Assembly: GCA_965249765.1 (NCBI GenBank)
Contig: CBDFMR010000005.1
Coordinates: 744,001 to 808,000, forward strand
From: CBDFMR01 sp965249765
GTDB taxonomy: Bacteria > Bacteroidota > Bacteroidia > Chitinophagales > Saprospiraceae
Direction of reading: 5' to 3'
Length of the DNA: 64,000 nt
Part shown: piece by piece, positions 42,137 through 51,875 of the stretch
Position numbering within the stretch: the first letter of the stretch is position 1
Layout: each line of letters starts with the position of its first letter
The notes under the pieces: generated by a model
Database searches by the model: none
The model's input: the letters and a program-made list of their open reading frames with translations, nothing else
Told to the model about the DNA's origin: nothing
Translations under genes and position numbers: made by a program

Positions 42137-43228
42137 CTATTGTTGTGCCTTTCGTAGCAATATGAATCCAATAATCCCAAAAAAGATATTGGGAAGCCAA
42201 ACCCCCATCATGGGGCTCAGAGATAGGTTATTACAGAATGTTTCTGAAAACTTGGATAACACAACAAAGGCCGCTCCTATTATTACTCCGACCGCTAGAT
42301 GAATGCCCATTCCACCTCTTACTTTTCTGGAAGCAACAGCCACTCCGATAAGAGTAAGGATAATGATTGTAAATGCATCGGCTGTTCTCTTATATAGCTG
42401 CACTTCAAATTTCTTAGCTGCACCTATGCCTCTGGATTTTTCGATCTCGATAAACTTTCGTAGATCTGATGTTGTCATCATCTCCATCTGCTTAGTGTGT
42501 CTTACAAAGTCATCTGGAGAAAAATTTAGTGTCGTATCCTTCTGACTTTTCTTGAATAATCTGAGTTCTTCGCCATCATCGTTAAACTCCCGCTCTTCAT
42601 AATTAATCAATGTCCACCGGTGAGGGTACTCCTTTAGTTTTAATCTATCAGCTTTGAGTATATAGTTGATTTGATGCCGGTCATTAAATTTTTCTATTCT
42701 GAAAGAGTGAGCACTTGAGTCTCGATCACGATAGTATCTAATAAAGACCTTTTCCATTGGTGAAAGGTAAAAGTGAACGTTACTAGACATCGTTTTCCTT
42801 TGCGATTTTGAAAAATACTTGCTCTCAAACTCGTTTTTAATCTTGGTGCTTTTAGGAATGACATAGTTGCTGCCTACCCACAGCAATCCGGCAATAATTC
42901 CTGCAGCGACCATGTATGGGACCAATATCCTCCTATAACTCACACCAGCGCTGAGCATTGAAATAATTTCTGAGTTCTTTGCCATTCTCGAGGTAAAGAA
43001 AATCACTGCCATCATTGCAAACAAAGGCCACATCAGTCCATTGATCCATGGAATAAAAGGAAGATAGTATTCAAGAATAATCTCCTGGAGTGTAACTGGA
43101 TTGTTGATAAATTTATTGATCCGCTCACTGACATCAATAACCACGGCTACCATCGTCATCAACAGCACAGTAAAGAAGAATGTGCTGAGATATTTCTTGA
43201 TGATATACTGGTCTAGCTTTTTAATCAT
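42137..43228 (-). CDS. LptF/LptG-family LPS export permease
   Basis: A 363-residue YjgP/YjgQ-family inner-membrane protein. N-terminal helices (LDQYIIKKYLSTFFFTVLLMTMVAVVIDVSERI), GLMWPLFAMMAVIFFTSRMAKNSEIISMLSAGVSYRRILVPY, a periplasmic jellyroll-like region (residues 130-260), and three C-terminal helices give the LptG/F layout. Its partner in LptB2FG transports LPS to the outer membrane. Bacteroidota often carry a tgt-lptG pair, and here the gene overlaps tgt by 4 bases. F and G cannot be distinguished safely. Confidence 0.88.
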   Translation of the reverse strand: MIKKLDQYIIKKYLSTFFFTVLLMTMVAVVIDVSERINKFINNPVTLQEIILEYYLPFIPWINGLMWPLFAMMAVIFFTSRMAKNSEIISMLSAGVSYRRILVPYMVAAGIIAGLLWVGSNYVIPKSTKIKNEFESKYFSKSQRKTMSSNVHFYLSPMEKVFIRYYRDRDSSAHSFRIEKFNDRHQINYILKADRLKLKEYPHRWTLINYEEREFNDDGEELRLFKKSQKDTTLNFSPDDFVRHTKQMEMMTTSDLRKFIEIEKSRGIGAAKKFEVQLYKRTADAFTIIILTLIGVAVASRKVRGGMGIHLAVGVIIGAAFVVLSKFSETFCNNLSLSPMMGVWLPNIFFGIIGFILLRKAQQ

Positions 43229-44349
43229 AGTCTCTTGTTGAGCCTTGGCATCATCTTGTCCTTCCAGCTATAAAAAGTGTCCTCTTCTATTTTCTTTCGC
43301 GCCATCCGTACAAGCCATAGATAGAACGATAAATTTTGCAATGTTGCTATCTGTGCCCCTAGTAATTCTCCAGTTCTGAATAGATGATGCAAGTAAGCCT
43401 TGGTGTGTACCATACTCGAGGTCGAAGGTGATAGAGAGTCTATTGTCTCAAAATTGTTTTTCCATCGGGCATTCTTAATATTGATCATACCCTCTGATGT
43501 ATAAAGTAGTCCATGACGAGCATTGCGTGATGGCAACACACAGTCAAACATATCTATACCTCGGCTTATACTTTCCAACATATTTGCAGGTGTCCCCACT
43601 CCCATCAGATAGCGTGGTTTTTGCGGCGGCAGAATATCCGTTACAATCGACGTCATCTCGTACAAGTTTTCATGTGGCTCACCTACCGATAGCCCTCCAA
43701 TGGCATTGATGTCCAAATCCTTGCTAGCGACATACTCGGCTGAGGCTTTCCTCAAGTCATTATATGTGCTTCCTTGAACGATCCCAGCAAGTATCGTACT
43801 ATGATTGTACTTGTCATTGGTGTTCTTAAATCTCTCTATACATCTATCCAACCACCGATGGGTAAGGTGCATGGAATCACTCGCATACTTATAGTCACAT
43901 GGATAGGGCGTACACTCGTCGAAGGCCATTATGATGTCAGCACCTATCTTCCGCTGAACATCAATGGCATATTCGGGAGTAAAGAAATGCTTTGATCCAT
44001 CAATATGCGACCTAAAAGAGACTCCTTCTTCGCTGATCTTTCTCATTGCTGCCAAAGAGTAAACTTGGTATCCCCCACTATCAGTAAGGATGGGTCTATC
44101 CCAAGCCATAAATTTGTGCAAGCCTCCAGCTTTTTCCATTATTTCTTGACCTGGACGAAGGTAGAGGTGAAATGTGTTTCCTAAAATGATGTCAGCATCT
44201 ATGACAGTACGTAACTCTTCGTTGTGAATACCTTTAACCGTCGCTAGTGTCCCTACCGGCATAAATATGGGGGTCTTTATTTCCCCATGGTCGGTCGAAA
44301 TGACTCCTGATCGCGCTTTGTCTACTGTATGGTTGATTGTGAAATTCAT
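43225..44349 (-). CDS. tgt: tRNA-guanine transglycosylase (Tgt) lacking the zinc cysteines
   Basis: Exchanges guanine-34 of tRNA for a queuine precursor. Conserved elements are ADIILGNTFHLYLRPG, ILTDSGGYQVYSL, IIMAFDECTPYP (general acid/base Asp), LAGIVQGS and the nucleophile loop MFDCVLPSRNARHG. The segment that normally holds the C-x-C-x2-C zinc site before AYLHHLF reads IDSLSPSTSSMVHTKAYLHHLF with no Cys. Length 374 is standard. It lies between rodA and lptG on one strand and overlaps lptG by 4 bases. Confidence 0.93.
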   Translation of the reverse strand: MNFTINHTVDKARSGVISTDHGEIKTPIFMPVGTLATVKGIHNEELRTVIDADIILGNTFHLYLRPGQEIMEKAGGLHKFMAWDRPILTDSGGYQVYSLAAMRKISEEGVSFRSHIDGSKHFFTPEYAIDVQRKIGADIIMAFDECTPYPCDYKYASDSMHLTHRWLDRCIERFKNTNDKYNHSTILAGIVQGSTYNDLRKASAEYVASKDLDINAIGGLSVGEPHENLYEMTSIVTDILPPQKPRYLMGVGTPANMLESISRGIDMFDCVLPSRNARHGLLYTSEGMINIKNARWKNNFETIDSLSPSTSSMVHTKAYLHHLFRTGELLGAQIATLQNLSFYLWLVRMARKKIEEDTFYSWKDKMMPRLNKRL

Positions 44350-44352
44350 TCT

Positions 44353-45744
44353 CTATCTATAGTGCCTTGCCAAATCCATTCGAGCCAAGATACCTATCAT
44401 CATCGAAAATACCAGAAGTGACGATCCGCCTTTACTGAGGAATGGGAGTGGTATGCCAATAACGGGCATGAGCCCCATAGACATACCGATATTGACAAAA
44501 ATATGTACAAAAAAAATGCCTGCCACTGCGTAAGAGTAGTTTGATATAAAGTCATTTTTAGCCCGTCGCGCTATAATGATCATTCTGGATAGTAGTATAA
44601 AAAACATAACGATGACGCTGACAATACCGATAAACCCTTGCTCCTCACCGACCAGGCTAAAGATAAAGTCTGTCGTCTGCGCGGGGACATAGTTGAGGTT
44701 AGTCATATATCCTTCAAGAAATCCTGCACCTTGCAGGCCTCCAGATTCTATGGCATTTCTAGACTGTAATACGTTGTAAAGTGATCCCCGTGGGTCACAT
44801 TTGTCTGGACGAAGCCATACGTTGATCCTATCTTGTTGGTGTGGTTTAAGTATATGATCAAAGGCAAACCTTGCGCCAAATGACATAATAGTTGACAAGA
44901 CTGTGAAGACCCCGAAGATTACTGCGATACGTTGGTTTCTCTGTAGTAAATTGTAAATAATAAGTGCAGCCACCAAGGAAACATTAATGTAAATCACGGG
45001 TGACGACAATCCATAGTTATAGAAATAAATACTCCCGGCCGACCATAAAACCCCCAGGGACATGGCTAGCCACGGTTTAGGGAAATTCTTAAACAGCGCC
45101 ATTGTGGTAACAAGTAGACTGGTGAGTACTACAGACTTGGGGGAATAGACTAAAGACAGTATAAGTATGGCGATAAGTATGGCAACACCCAGGTATAGAA
45201 TAGAAGAAAGACCCCGGATAAAAAAGAGCAAAAGAAAGGAGAGAAATACGAGTGCTGATCCTGCATCTGGTTGTAACGCGATCAGAAGTATTGGCATTAG
45301 CAACAACCCAAAGGACAGTGTTAGTGTTCTTTTCTCTCTAATGTCACTGTCGTAAAAGCTGAGAAAACTGGCTAGTGCCAGACAAGTGCCTAGTTTGGCC
45401 AACTCTGCTGGTTGAAAGGAGAATCCAAATAAGCTAAACCAAGATCGGGCACCTTTGATCTCGACACCGAAAATCAATACTGCCACTAATAGGAAAATAC
45501 AAAATCCATAAATGGGCAATGCCAGCGTATACCATAGCTTCCAGTCTATCGTCTGTATGACTACAAATACTATTAGGGAAACTACTACCCAAATGCTGTG
45601 TTGTCTAATAAGCGGATTAAAAGAAAAAACCTGCTGTGAGGGATCATGACCCGCAGAGTACAACATCAGCCATCCGATGAGTACTAAGCTTCCATACAAT
45701 GTAATGATTACCCAGTCGACACCTTTGAAATAGGTGGTTTTCAT
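44353..45744 (-). CDS. rodA: Rod shape-determining protein RodA (SEDS glycosyltransferase)
   Basis: Peptidoglycan polymerase of the elongasome, 463 residues with about ten transmembrane segments. Signature features: QPDAGSALVFLSFLLLFFIRG (SEDS catalytic region Asp), HQQDRINVWLRPDKCDPRGSLYNVLQSRNAIESGGLQGAG, and the C-terminal MGLMPVIGIPLPFLSKGGSSLL. It is longer than E. coli RodA (370) owing to a large mid-protein membrane insertion common in Bacteroidota. The start overlaps the SPOR-like stop by one base (TAATG). Confidence 0.94.
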   Translation of the reverse strand: MKTTYFKGVDWVIITLYGSLVLIGWLMLYSAGHDPSQQVFSFNPLIRQHSIWVVVSLIVFVVIQTIDWKLWYTLALPIYGFCIFLLVAVLIFGVEIKGARSWFSLFGFSFQPAELAKLGTCLALASFLSFYDSDIREKRTLTLSFGLLLMPILLIALQPDAGSALVFLSFLLLFFIRGLSSILYLGVAILIAILILSLVYSPKSVVLTSLLVTTMALFKNFPKPWLAMSLGVLWSAGSIYFYNYGLSSPVIYINVSLVAALIIYNLLQRNQRIAVIFGVFTVLSTIMSFGARFAFDHILKPHQQDRINVWLRPDKCDPRGSLYNVLQSRNAIESGGLQGAGFLEGYMTNLNYVPAQTTDFIFSLVGEEQGFIGIVSVIVMFFILLSRMIIIARRAKNDFISNYSYAVAGIFFVHIFVNIGMSMGLMPVIGIPLPFLSKGGSSLLVFSMMIGILARMDLARHYR

Positions 45745-46136
45745 TAATAGCTATTAAGAATATCTCTCTCTTCTATTTTGTCGACCACCGGGATTGCTAA
45801 AGGAAATTCATCTTTTATTTCTTGAAGAAAAATCTGCATGTCTAGCTTTCTGTTCCATCCACCGACCTTCACCCTGTAGTATGGGCTTTCATGTTTCCAC
45901 TCTTGGTTGATGTGGGGATACATCCTCCTAAACTTGTCACGCGCTGCTTCTGATTTTCTGCGATCGCCTGTAGTAATTATCTGTATCCTCCAGCCATCTA
46001 CTTCTGTCGTCATATGATTCTGCCTCATATAATTATTCATCAACTTAGTGATGGCTTCTGTCTCATTCACATAAATATTCTGCGCCTGCATTGATGACAT
46101 GCTGACCACACAAAAGACTATTACTCTTCTAATCAT
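45744..46136 (-). CDS. Secreted SPOR-like domain protein
   Basis: A 130-residue protein with a signal peptide (residues 1-18, SMQAQ cleavage) and a single C-terminal domain (residues 46-120). That domain's pattern, GWRIQIITTGDRRKSEAARDKFRRMYPHI...YYRVKVGGWNRKLDMQIFLQEIKDEFPLAIPV, is SPOR-like. SPOR domains bind denuded glycan strands at division or growth sites, which fits its place next to rodA. Exact function unknown. Confidence 0.72.
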   Translation of the reverse strand: MIRRVIVFCVVSMSSMQAQNIYVNETEAITKLMNNYMRQNHMTTEVDGWRIQIITTGDRRKSEAARDKFRRMYPHINQEWKHESPYYRVKVGGWNRKLDMQIFLQEIKDEFPLAIPVVDKIEERDILNSY

Positions 46137-46794
46137 TGCTTATTATTTCTATGCCTCCACTTGTTCCGATCCTTGTAGCTCCCGCATTTATAAATGAAAG
46201 TGCCTGCTCTCTATTCCTGATTCCTCCTGAGGCTTTTATTTTAACGCATTTATCGAGATGACCGTACATCAACTCAACAATTTCTAACGCAGCTCCTCCA
46301 GATCCAAATCCTGTACTTGTCTTTGCAAAGTCTGGTTTTCGCTCATTACAAATATCACACAATCTTTTGATTTCGTCATGGGTCAGATAACACGTCTCCA
46401 AAATAACCTTAATGACCTTATCATTGCTATGTGCCTCGTTGACCATCGATTTCAATTCCTCATCGATATAATTCCAGTCGTTTGATTTCACAGCAGCAAC
46501 ATTGACAACTATATCGAGCTCGTCTGCACCATCTTCTATAGCAACTTTCATCTCTTCTATTTTGACCTGTGTAGTATGGTGTCCCGTGGGAAAGCCGATC
46601 ACAGTACATGTTTTTACTTTTTCATCGGTCATTAGCTCGCTGGCCTGTCTCACAAAGTAGGGAGGTATACATGCTGAAGCAAATTTATGCGCTATGGCTT
46701 CTTTACAAAGAGCTGATACCTCCTCGCTTGTTGCATATACTCGCAGCATTGTATGGTCAATATATGACGCAAGATTCTTGAGATCACTTTCCAT
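46129..46794 (-). CDS. deoC: Deoxyribose-phosphate aldolase DeoC
   Basis: Splits deoxyribose-5-phosphate into acetaldehyde and glyceraldehyde-3-phosphate. From ATG 46794 (221 residues) it has SYIDHTMLR, TVIGFPTGHHTTQVKIEE, ELDIVVNVAAVKSNDW, KVILETCYLTHDEI, FAKTSTGFG and the Schiff-base Lys region CVKIKASGGIRNREQALSFINAGATRIGTSGG. A longer frame reaches 46839, but the ATG chosen already overlaps the secA 3' end by 11 bases. It overlaps the SPOR-like gene by 8 bases. Confidence 0.95.
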   Translation of the reverse strand: MESDLKNLASYIDHTMLRVYATSEEVSALCKEAIAHKFASACIPPYFVRQASELMTDEKVKTCTVIGFPTGHHTTQVKIEEMKVAIEDGADELDIVVNVAAVKSNDWNYIDEELKSMVNEAHSNDKVIKVILETCYLTHDEIKRLCDICNERKPDFAKTSTGFGSGGAALEIVELMYGHLDKCVKIKASGGIRNREQALSFINAGATRIGTSGGIEIISND

Positions 46795-49700
46795 GGCAGT
46801 GCTTATATTTCTTTCCGCTGCCACATGGGCACGGCTCATTACGACCTACTTTTTTTTCTTCGCGTCTAACGGTTTCTGGCTTGGCTCGCTCCCCTTGCCC
46901 AGCTGCTGCCGCTGCTGCCTTCATGGCTCGTTCTTCTCTACTTGTCCTCACCTTGCTCAGATCGGTACGTTGCTCTCGAGCTTCTCTCGCGTCTTTCGGA
47001 TTGCCCACAAGAAGTTGTCCCTTCATTAAGTAAGAACACACATCATAGTTTATGGTATGGACCAGCTGCTCAAACAAGTTGAATGCTTCCATCTTGTAAA
47101 TGACCAATGGATCTTTCTGCTCAAACGAGGCAGATTGTACAGACTCTTTGAGTTCGTCCATGGCTCGTAAGTGCTCTTTCCAGTTATCATCAATAAGTGC
47201 CAGCGAGATGGTTTTCTCGATATCTCTCATGATAGAGCCTCCTTCTGTTGCGATGGCTTCATCTATCTCTGCCGCTATTGGAAGAGGCTTGGGTCGTCCA
47301 TCAGAGAATGGAATAGCTATCCTTTTATATCGATGACCTTCATTCTCATTGACTCGCTCTATGTAAGGCATTAACAGATTCTTAATATTGTCTTCTCTAC
47401 GAGCATACAGCTCAAAGACCTGCTTCTGATACTTTGAGATCACTTCAGCCTCACCAGCTTCAGTAAAAGTCGCAGTATCTAGATCAGGGTCAACACCGAG
47501 AATACGCAAACTGTCATTTCGGAACCCATCATGATCACCATTGCCGTGACTATCAAGAATGATACTTTCTGTTAGCCCCTCGAACATGTTGTTGATATCC
47601 ACCGAAAGTCTTTCCCCCATGAGAGAGTGATCTCTTTTCTTGTATATAGCTTCTCTCTGAATATTCATCACATCATCATATTCCAGTAGTCTCTTTCTTA
47701 TTCCAAAGTTATTCTCCTCTACTTTCTTTTGTGCCCGTTCGATAGATTTTGTCACCATAGAATGCTGGATCACCTCGCCTTCCTGATGTCCCATTTTATC
47801 CATCAGCTTTGCTATTCGCTCACTTTGGAAAAGTCTCATTAGATTATCCTCCAAGCATACATAGAATTGTGATGACCCAGGATCCCCCTGTCTTCCTGCC
47901 CTACCTCTGAGCTGTCTGTCCACTCGTCGTGAGTCGTGACGTTCCGTAGCTATGATGGCGAGTCCACCTGCTTTCTTTACCCGGTCCGATATCTTGATAT
48001 CTGTACCCCTTCCTGCCATGTTGGTGGCGATGGTTACGTTGCCTGGTTTTCCGGCTTCGGCTACGATCTCGGCCTCGCGTTGATGTTGCTTGGCATTAAG
48101 GACATTGTGTTTAATGTTTCGTAGTCCCAGCATACGACTAAGGAGCTCTGAAATCTCTACAGATGTGGTTCCTACGAGTACTGGACGTCCTGCCTTGGTC
48201 AACCTATCCACTTCTTCTATCACAGCATTGTACTTCTCTCTGGCAGTCTTGAACACTAGGTCATCCTTGTCATCACGAACAATAGGACGATTGGTAGGAA
48301 TCACGACCACATCAAGCTTATAGATTTCCCACAGCTCTTGTGCTTCAGTCTCAGCAGTACCCGTCATACCCGACAACTTATGGTACATACGGAAATAATT
48401 CTGTAAGGTTACCGTAGCATAAGTCTGGGTGAGGTCTCCCACCTTGACGTCTTCTTTAGCTTCGAGAGCCTGATGCAGTCCATCTGAGTAACGTCGTCCT
48501 TCCATCATCCTTCCTGTCTGCTCATCGACAATCTTCACCTGACCATCAAGAACTACATACTCTTGATCTATTTCAAACAAGGTATAAGCTTTGAGCAACT
48601 GGCTAGTGCTATGAAGTCGTCGTGACTTGATGGAATAATCCTGAATGAGAGACTCTCTCTCCTCTGTAAGTTTTTCTCCACCCTCATGTTCTCTCGCTTC
48701 CAAGGCTTGCATCTCTACAGCAATGTCAGGCATGATATAAAACGCAGGGTCGTTTTCTCCCTTACTCAACCACTCTACACCCTTGTCCATCAACTCCACT
48801 TGTCTGTTTTTCTCGTCAATGGTGAAGAGCAATGGCTCATCTGCAATGGGCATGTTCTTATTCTGCTCTTGCATATAATAATTCTCCGTCTTCTGCATCT
48901 CTACTTTGATGCCCTCTTCACTGAGAAATTTAATGAGTGGCCTATACTTGGGATAGGATTTGTGAGCCCTATAAAGTGCCAGACCTGCTTCACCTTCATT
49001 GTGTCCGGTCTTTCCGGCTGCAAACAATTTTTTCGACTCTGCCAGGTATTGCTTCGACATGGTTTTCTGAACTTCAACCATTCGTGACACCTTGGGTTTG
49101 AGAATTGCATATTCCTGCTCTTCACTTCCTTGTGGTACCGGTCCGGATATGATGAGGGGAGTACGAGCATCATCGATAAGGACAGAATCTACCTCATCGA
49201 TCATTGCAAAATGATGCTTGCCCTGCACCATTTCAGCTGAAGATCTGACCATATTGTCTCTCAGGTAATCGAAACCAAATTCGTTATTGGTGCCATAGAC
49301 GATGTCACATTCGTAAGCTTTTTTTCTTGCGTCGGAGTGCGGCTTATACCTGTCTATACAGTCTACTGTCAGGAATAAAAATTCAAAGATAGGACCTATC
49401 CATTCACTGTCTCTACGAGCAAGATAGTCGTTGACTGTAATTACATGAACTCCACCTTCTAGCCCATTGAGATACGCCGGCAATGTCGCAACCAAGGTTT
49501 TTCCTTCTCCTGTAGCCATCTCAGCAACTTTTCCGTCATGGAGGACCTGACCACCTATAAGCTGTACATCATAGTGAACCATGTTCCATGTGATATCTCC
49601 TCCAGCTGCTTTCCATTTGTTGGACCACAATGCTTTATCACCATTGATTTGGATGTAGCTGGCCGATGCTGCTATGTCTTTGTCGTGTTGAGTGGCTTCG

Positions 49701-50083
49701 ACCTCAATGACTTCGTTGTCCATGAAACGTCGGGTTGTTTCCTTCACTACAGCAAAGGCCTCAGGTAGGATCTCCTTGAGTACATCTTCAAGGTGCTTAT
49801 CCTTTTCTTTTATCAGCTCGTCTATTTCGTTGAATATCTGCTCTTTGAGATTGAGATCTACTTCCGCTTTTGCTTCGGCTTTGGCATTTGTAATATCTTC
49901 GTCGATGCCCGTGAGGTGGTCCTTGATACGAGATCTAAACTCAACGGTCTTATTTCTTAGCTCATCATTACTGATATTTTTTAACGTCTCAGCGTAGTCA
50001 TTGATTTGATCAACGACAGGAGCATATTGCTTTACATCGCGGTCATATTTCGTCCCAAAAACCTTCTTAAATACTTTCAGCAT
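46784..50083 (-). CDS. secA: Preprotein translocase ATPase SecA
   Basis: Motor of Sec translocation at the inner membrane. Walker A is in EMATGEGKTLVATLPAYLNG. Further motifs are VNDYLARRDSEW, YGTNNEFGFDYLRDNM, the DEVD box in FAMIDEVDSVLIDDARTPLIISG, NMAGRGTDIKI, and DRQLRGRAGRQGDPGSSQFY. The zinc-binding tail is CPCGSGKKYKHCHG. At 1099 residues it is longer than the 800-900 of most phyla, as is normal in Bacteroidota. It heads the block secA-deoC-SPOR-rodA-tgt-lptG, with a TACCTTTG promoter element 47 bases upstream. Confidence 0.98.
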   Translation of the reverse strand: MLKVFKKVFGTKYDRDVKQYAPVVDQINDYAETLKNISNDELRNKTVEFRSRIKDHLTGIDEDITNAKAEAKAEVDLNLKEQIFNEIDELIKEKDKHLEDVLKEILPEAFAVVKETTRRFMDNEVIEVEATQHDKDIAASASYIQINGDKALWSNKWKAAGGDITWNMVHYDVQLIGGQVLHDGKVAEMATGEGKTLVATLPAYLNGLEGGVHVITVNDYLARRDSEWIGPIFEFLFLTVDCIDRYKPHSDARKKAYECDIVYGTNNEFGFDYLRDNMVRSSAEMVQGKHHFAMIDEVDSVLIDDARTPLIISGPVPQGSEEQEYAILKPKVSRMVEVQKTMSKQYLAESKKLFAAGKTGHNEGEAGLALYRAHKSYPKYRPLIKFLSEEGIKVEMQKTENYYMQEQNKNMPIADEPLLFTIDEKNRQVELMDKGVEWLSKGENDPAFYIMPDIAVEMQALEAREHEGGEKLTEERESLIQDYSIKSRRLHSTSQLLKAYTLFEIDQEYVVLDGQVKIVDEQTGRMMEGRRYSDGLHQALEAKEDVKVGDLTQTYATVTLQNYFRMYHKLSGMTGTAETEAQELWEIYKLDVVVIPTNRPIVRDDKDDLVFKTAREKYNAVIEEVDRLTKAGRPVLVGTTSVEISELLSRMLGLRNIKHNVLNAKQHQREAEIVAEAGKPGNVTIATNMAGRGTDIKISDRVKKAGGLAIIATERHDSRRVDRQLRGRAGRQGDPGSSQFYVCLEDNLMRLFQSERIAKLMDKMGHQEGEVIQHSMVTKSIERAQKKVEENNFGIRKRLLEYDDVMNIQREAIYKKRDHSLMGERLSVDINNMFEGLTESIILDSHGNGDHDGFRNDSLRILGVDPDLDTATFTEAGEAEVISKYQKQVFELYARREDNIKNLLMPYIERVNENEGHRYKRIAIPFSDGRPKPLPIAAEIDEAIATEGGSIMRDIEKTISLALIDDNWKEHLRAMDELKESVQSASFEQKDPLVIYKMEAFNLFEQLVHTINYDVCSYLMKGQLLVGNPKDAREAREQRTDLSKVRTSREERAMKAAAAAAGQGERAKPETVRREEKKVGRNEPCPCGSGKKYKHCHGK

Positions 50084-50129
50084 AATGTCATTCTGATTTA
50101 TATCACATGGCCCCTAAGTCCCATAAGAT

Positions 50130-50137
50130 CAAAGGTA
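50130..50137 (-). promoter_or_regulatory. Candidate -7 element of secA
   Basis: TACCTTTG on the minus strand, fitting TAnnTTTG, 47 bases upstream of the secA start codon. No -33 motif was recognised with confidence. The rest of 50084-50310 shows nothing else. Confidence 0.45.
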
Positions 50138-50310
50138 CTAATTCCATACCAACGAGGAATTTGTGTCATTATGGCATAGGGGGGTCAGAATGTACTTGCT
50201 TCTCTTAAAACATGGAGTCAAACCTCGTATTTAATCTTTCGCATAAAATGGCATTAATTTACTATTTTACTCTATTGGATCCAGACTATATATGATGACG
50301 TCCCAAATAA

Positions 50311-50500
50311 AAAGACCTAGAGCGCTATCAAAGAGTGTATCAAGACAGTATCGATGATCCTCAGAATTTCAGGGATGACGAAGCAAGAGTTTTTCATTGG
50401 TCAATACCATACGACAAGACCCTGCCCAACCCTGAGGTTGTTGAAGAGGTAAAAAGGTGTTCTTCTACTAATTGCTTTCAGCAGATTAATCTACTTTAAG
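50311..50500 (+). pseudogene. Remnant of an acyl-CoA synthetase N-terminus
   Basis: One frame reads LERYQRVYQDSIDDPQNFRDDEARVFHWSIPYDKTL and then VVEEVKR. This resembles the first residues of acetyl/propionyl-CoA synthetases (Y-x-S-I-x-D-P-x-x-F-W and W-x-x-P-[YW]-D-K-x-L). There is no start codon in frame after the TAA at 50308-50310, and nothing of the ATP-binding domains follows before the TAA at 50498. It is read as the relic of a deleted gene. Short length limits certainty. Confidence 0.45.
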
Positions 50501-51707
50501 TTAGCAGTTTTGATTCTATCCTAATTTCTCCCTCTAAAGTCTTGTGTACAGGACATCGGCCGGCAATTTCAACGATGCGGTTGCGCTGATCGTCTGTCAA
50601 CTCGCCTTCTAGCTCTATGATACAATCAAAGTGCTCTATGCGGCCTCCTTTATCCTCACACGTGTCACAATCTTCCACATATCGGCGACTATAATCTATA
50701 TGTACTTTGGCTTCTTCTAATGGCCATTTCTTGCGGCGAGCATACATGTGCATCGTCATCACCTTACATGATGCCAGTGCAGAAGAAAGCAATTGATACG
50801 GCGACGGACCAAAATCATTGCCGCCCACTTCCTCCGACTCATCAGCGAGAATTCCATGCTTACCTGCCATGATCTCGGTAGTGTAACCCTCACCATCCAA
50901 ACGAGCAACTACTTGCCTGTCTGTTTTGAGTTCTTCTTTCTGGGGTATGTCGATATAGCGCACCAGCCATGAACCGACCAGCTCACCTACGTAGTGCGCG
51001 TCACTCTTTTTAGTCAGCATGTGATCAGCACCATCAAGAGATATAAAACTTTTGGGGTGGTAAGCTGCATGATATATCTTAGCTGCATTCTCTATTTCCA
51101 CTACCCCATCCTGCGGTGAGTGCATTACAAGAATAGGCTTACGCAGTTCTTTCAGTATCCCAAACATGTTCTGGCTCCGCAGGTCATCGAGGAATTGCTT
51201 CTTGATGGTAAACTTGCGTCCTCCTATATCGACATGGGCTATACCCGTCTCCTCTATTGTCTCGATTTTATCAGAAAGGAGGCGTGTGACATGCTCTGGT
51301 TCTGAAGGGGCTCCTACTGTTGCTACTGCCTTTATGGATTCTATCTGCGATGCCGCAAATATTACCGCTGCACCACCAAGCGAGTGACCTACAAGCAATT
51401 CTGGTGCCATGTTGTGTTCTTTAAGATATTTTGCAGCCGCAAGAATGTCTTCGATGTTGGAAGAGAAATTTGTGTCCGCAAACTCTCCTTCACTCTCACC
51501 CAATCCTGTGAAGTCAAACCTCAAGACAGCTATGCCTTTCTGCATAAGGCTACGACTTATATGGCGGGTCGCCGATAGGTTTTTATTACCCGTAAAAACA
51601 TGGGCCAATATTGCAAACGCATTGACATCGCCATCTGCAGGTAGTTCCAATTTGGCCGATAGCTTATATCCATTGGAATTGATGAATTCTATTTTTTTTG
51701 AAGGCAT
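50496..51707 (-). CDS. Alpha/beta hydrolase fused to OsmC-like domain
   Basis: A 403-residue two-domain protein. The hydrolase half (residues 1-255) has the nucleophile elbow VGHSLGGAA, an Asp in MHSPQDGVVEIE and His in GADHML. The OsmC half (270-403) has the two peroxidatic cysteines in SALASCKVMTMHM and AGRCPVHKTL. OsmC proteins reduce organic hydroperoxides with thiols; the hydrolase substrate is unknown. This fusion occurs in many bacteria. ATG 51707 (MPSKKIEF) is chosen over an upstream ATG at 51761, which would add a poorly supported hydrophobic leader. Bacillithiol (bshA in this window) may be the thiol; inference. Confidence 0.88.
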   Translation of the reverse strand: MPSKKIEFINSNGYKLSAKLELPADGDVNAFAILAHVFTGNKNLSATRHISRSLMQKGIAVLRFDFTGLGESEGEFADTNFSSNIEDILAAAKYLKEHNMAPELLVGHSLGGAAVIFAASQIESIKAVATVGAPSEPEHVTRLLSDKIETIEETGIAHVDIGGRKFTIKKQFLDDLRSQNMFGILKELRKPILVMHSPQDGVVEIENAAKIYHAAYHPKSFISLDGADHMLTKKSDAHYVGELVGSWLVRYIDIPQKEELKTDRQVVARLDGEGYTTEIMAGKHGILADESEEVGGNDFGPSPYQLLSSALASCKVMTMHMYARRKKWPLEEAKVHIDYSRRYVEDCDTCEDKGGRIEHFDCIIELEGELTDDQRNRIVEIAGRCPVHKTLEGEIRIESKLLT

Positions 51708-51875
51708 AATTATTGGTGTGTGATAGATTAAATTTAAGACGATTATACATATGGAGACCATTCATCTGTAAACTGAAGATCGGATATCCTTTACTTCTTT
51801 TCCTTTTATCGATCTTTTGACTACCTATATCGTGTTATTTTGTCTTTGTAGAATAATACGACGATAATCATAAAA

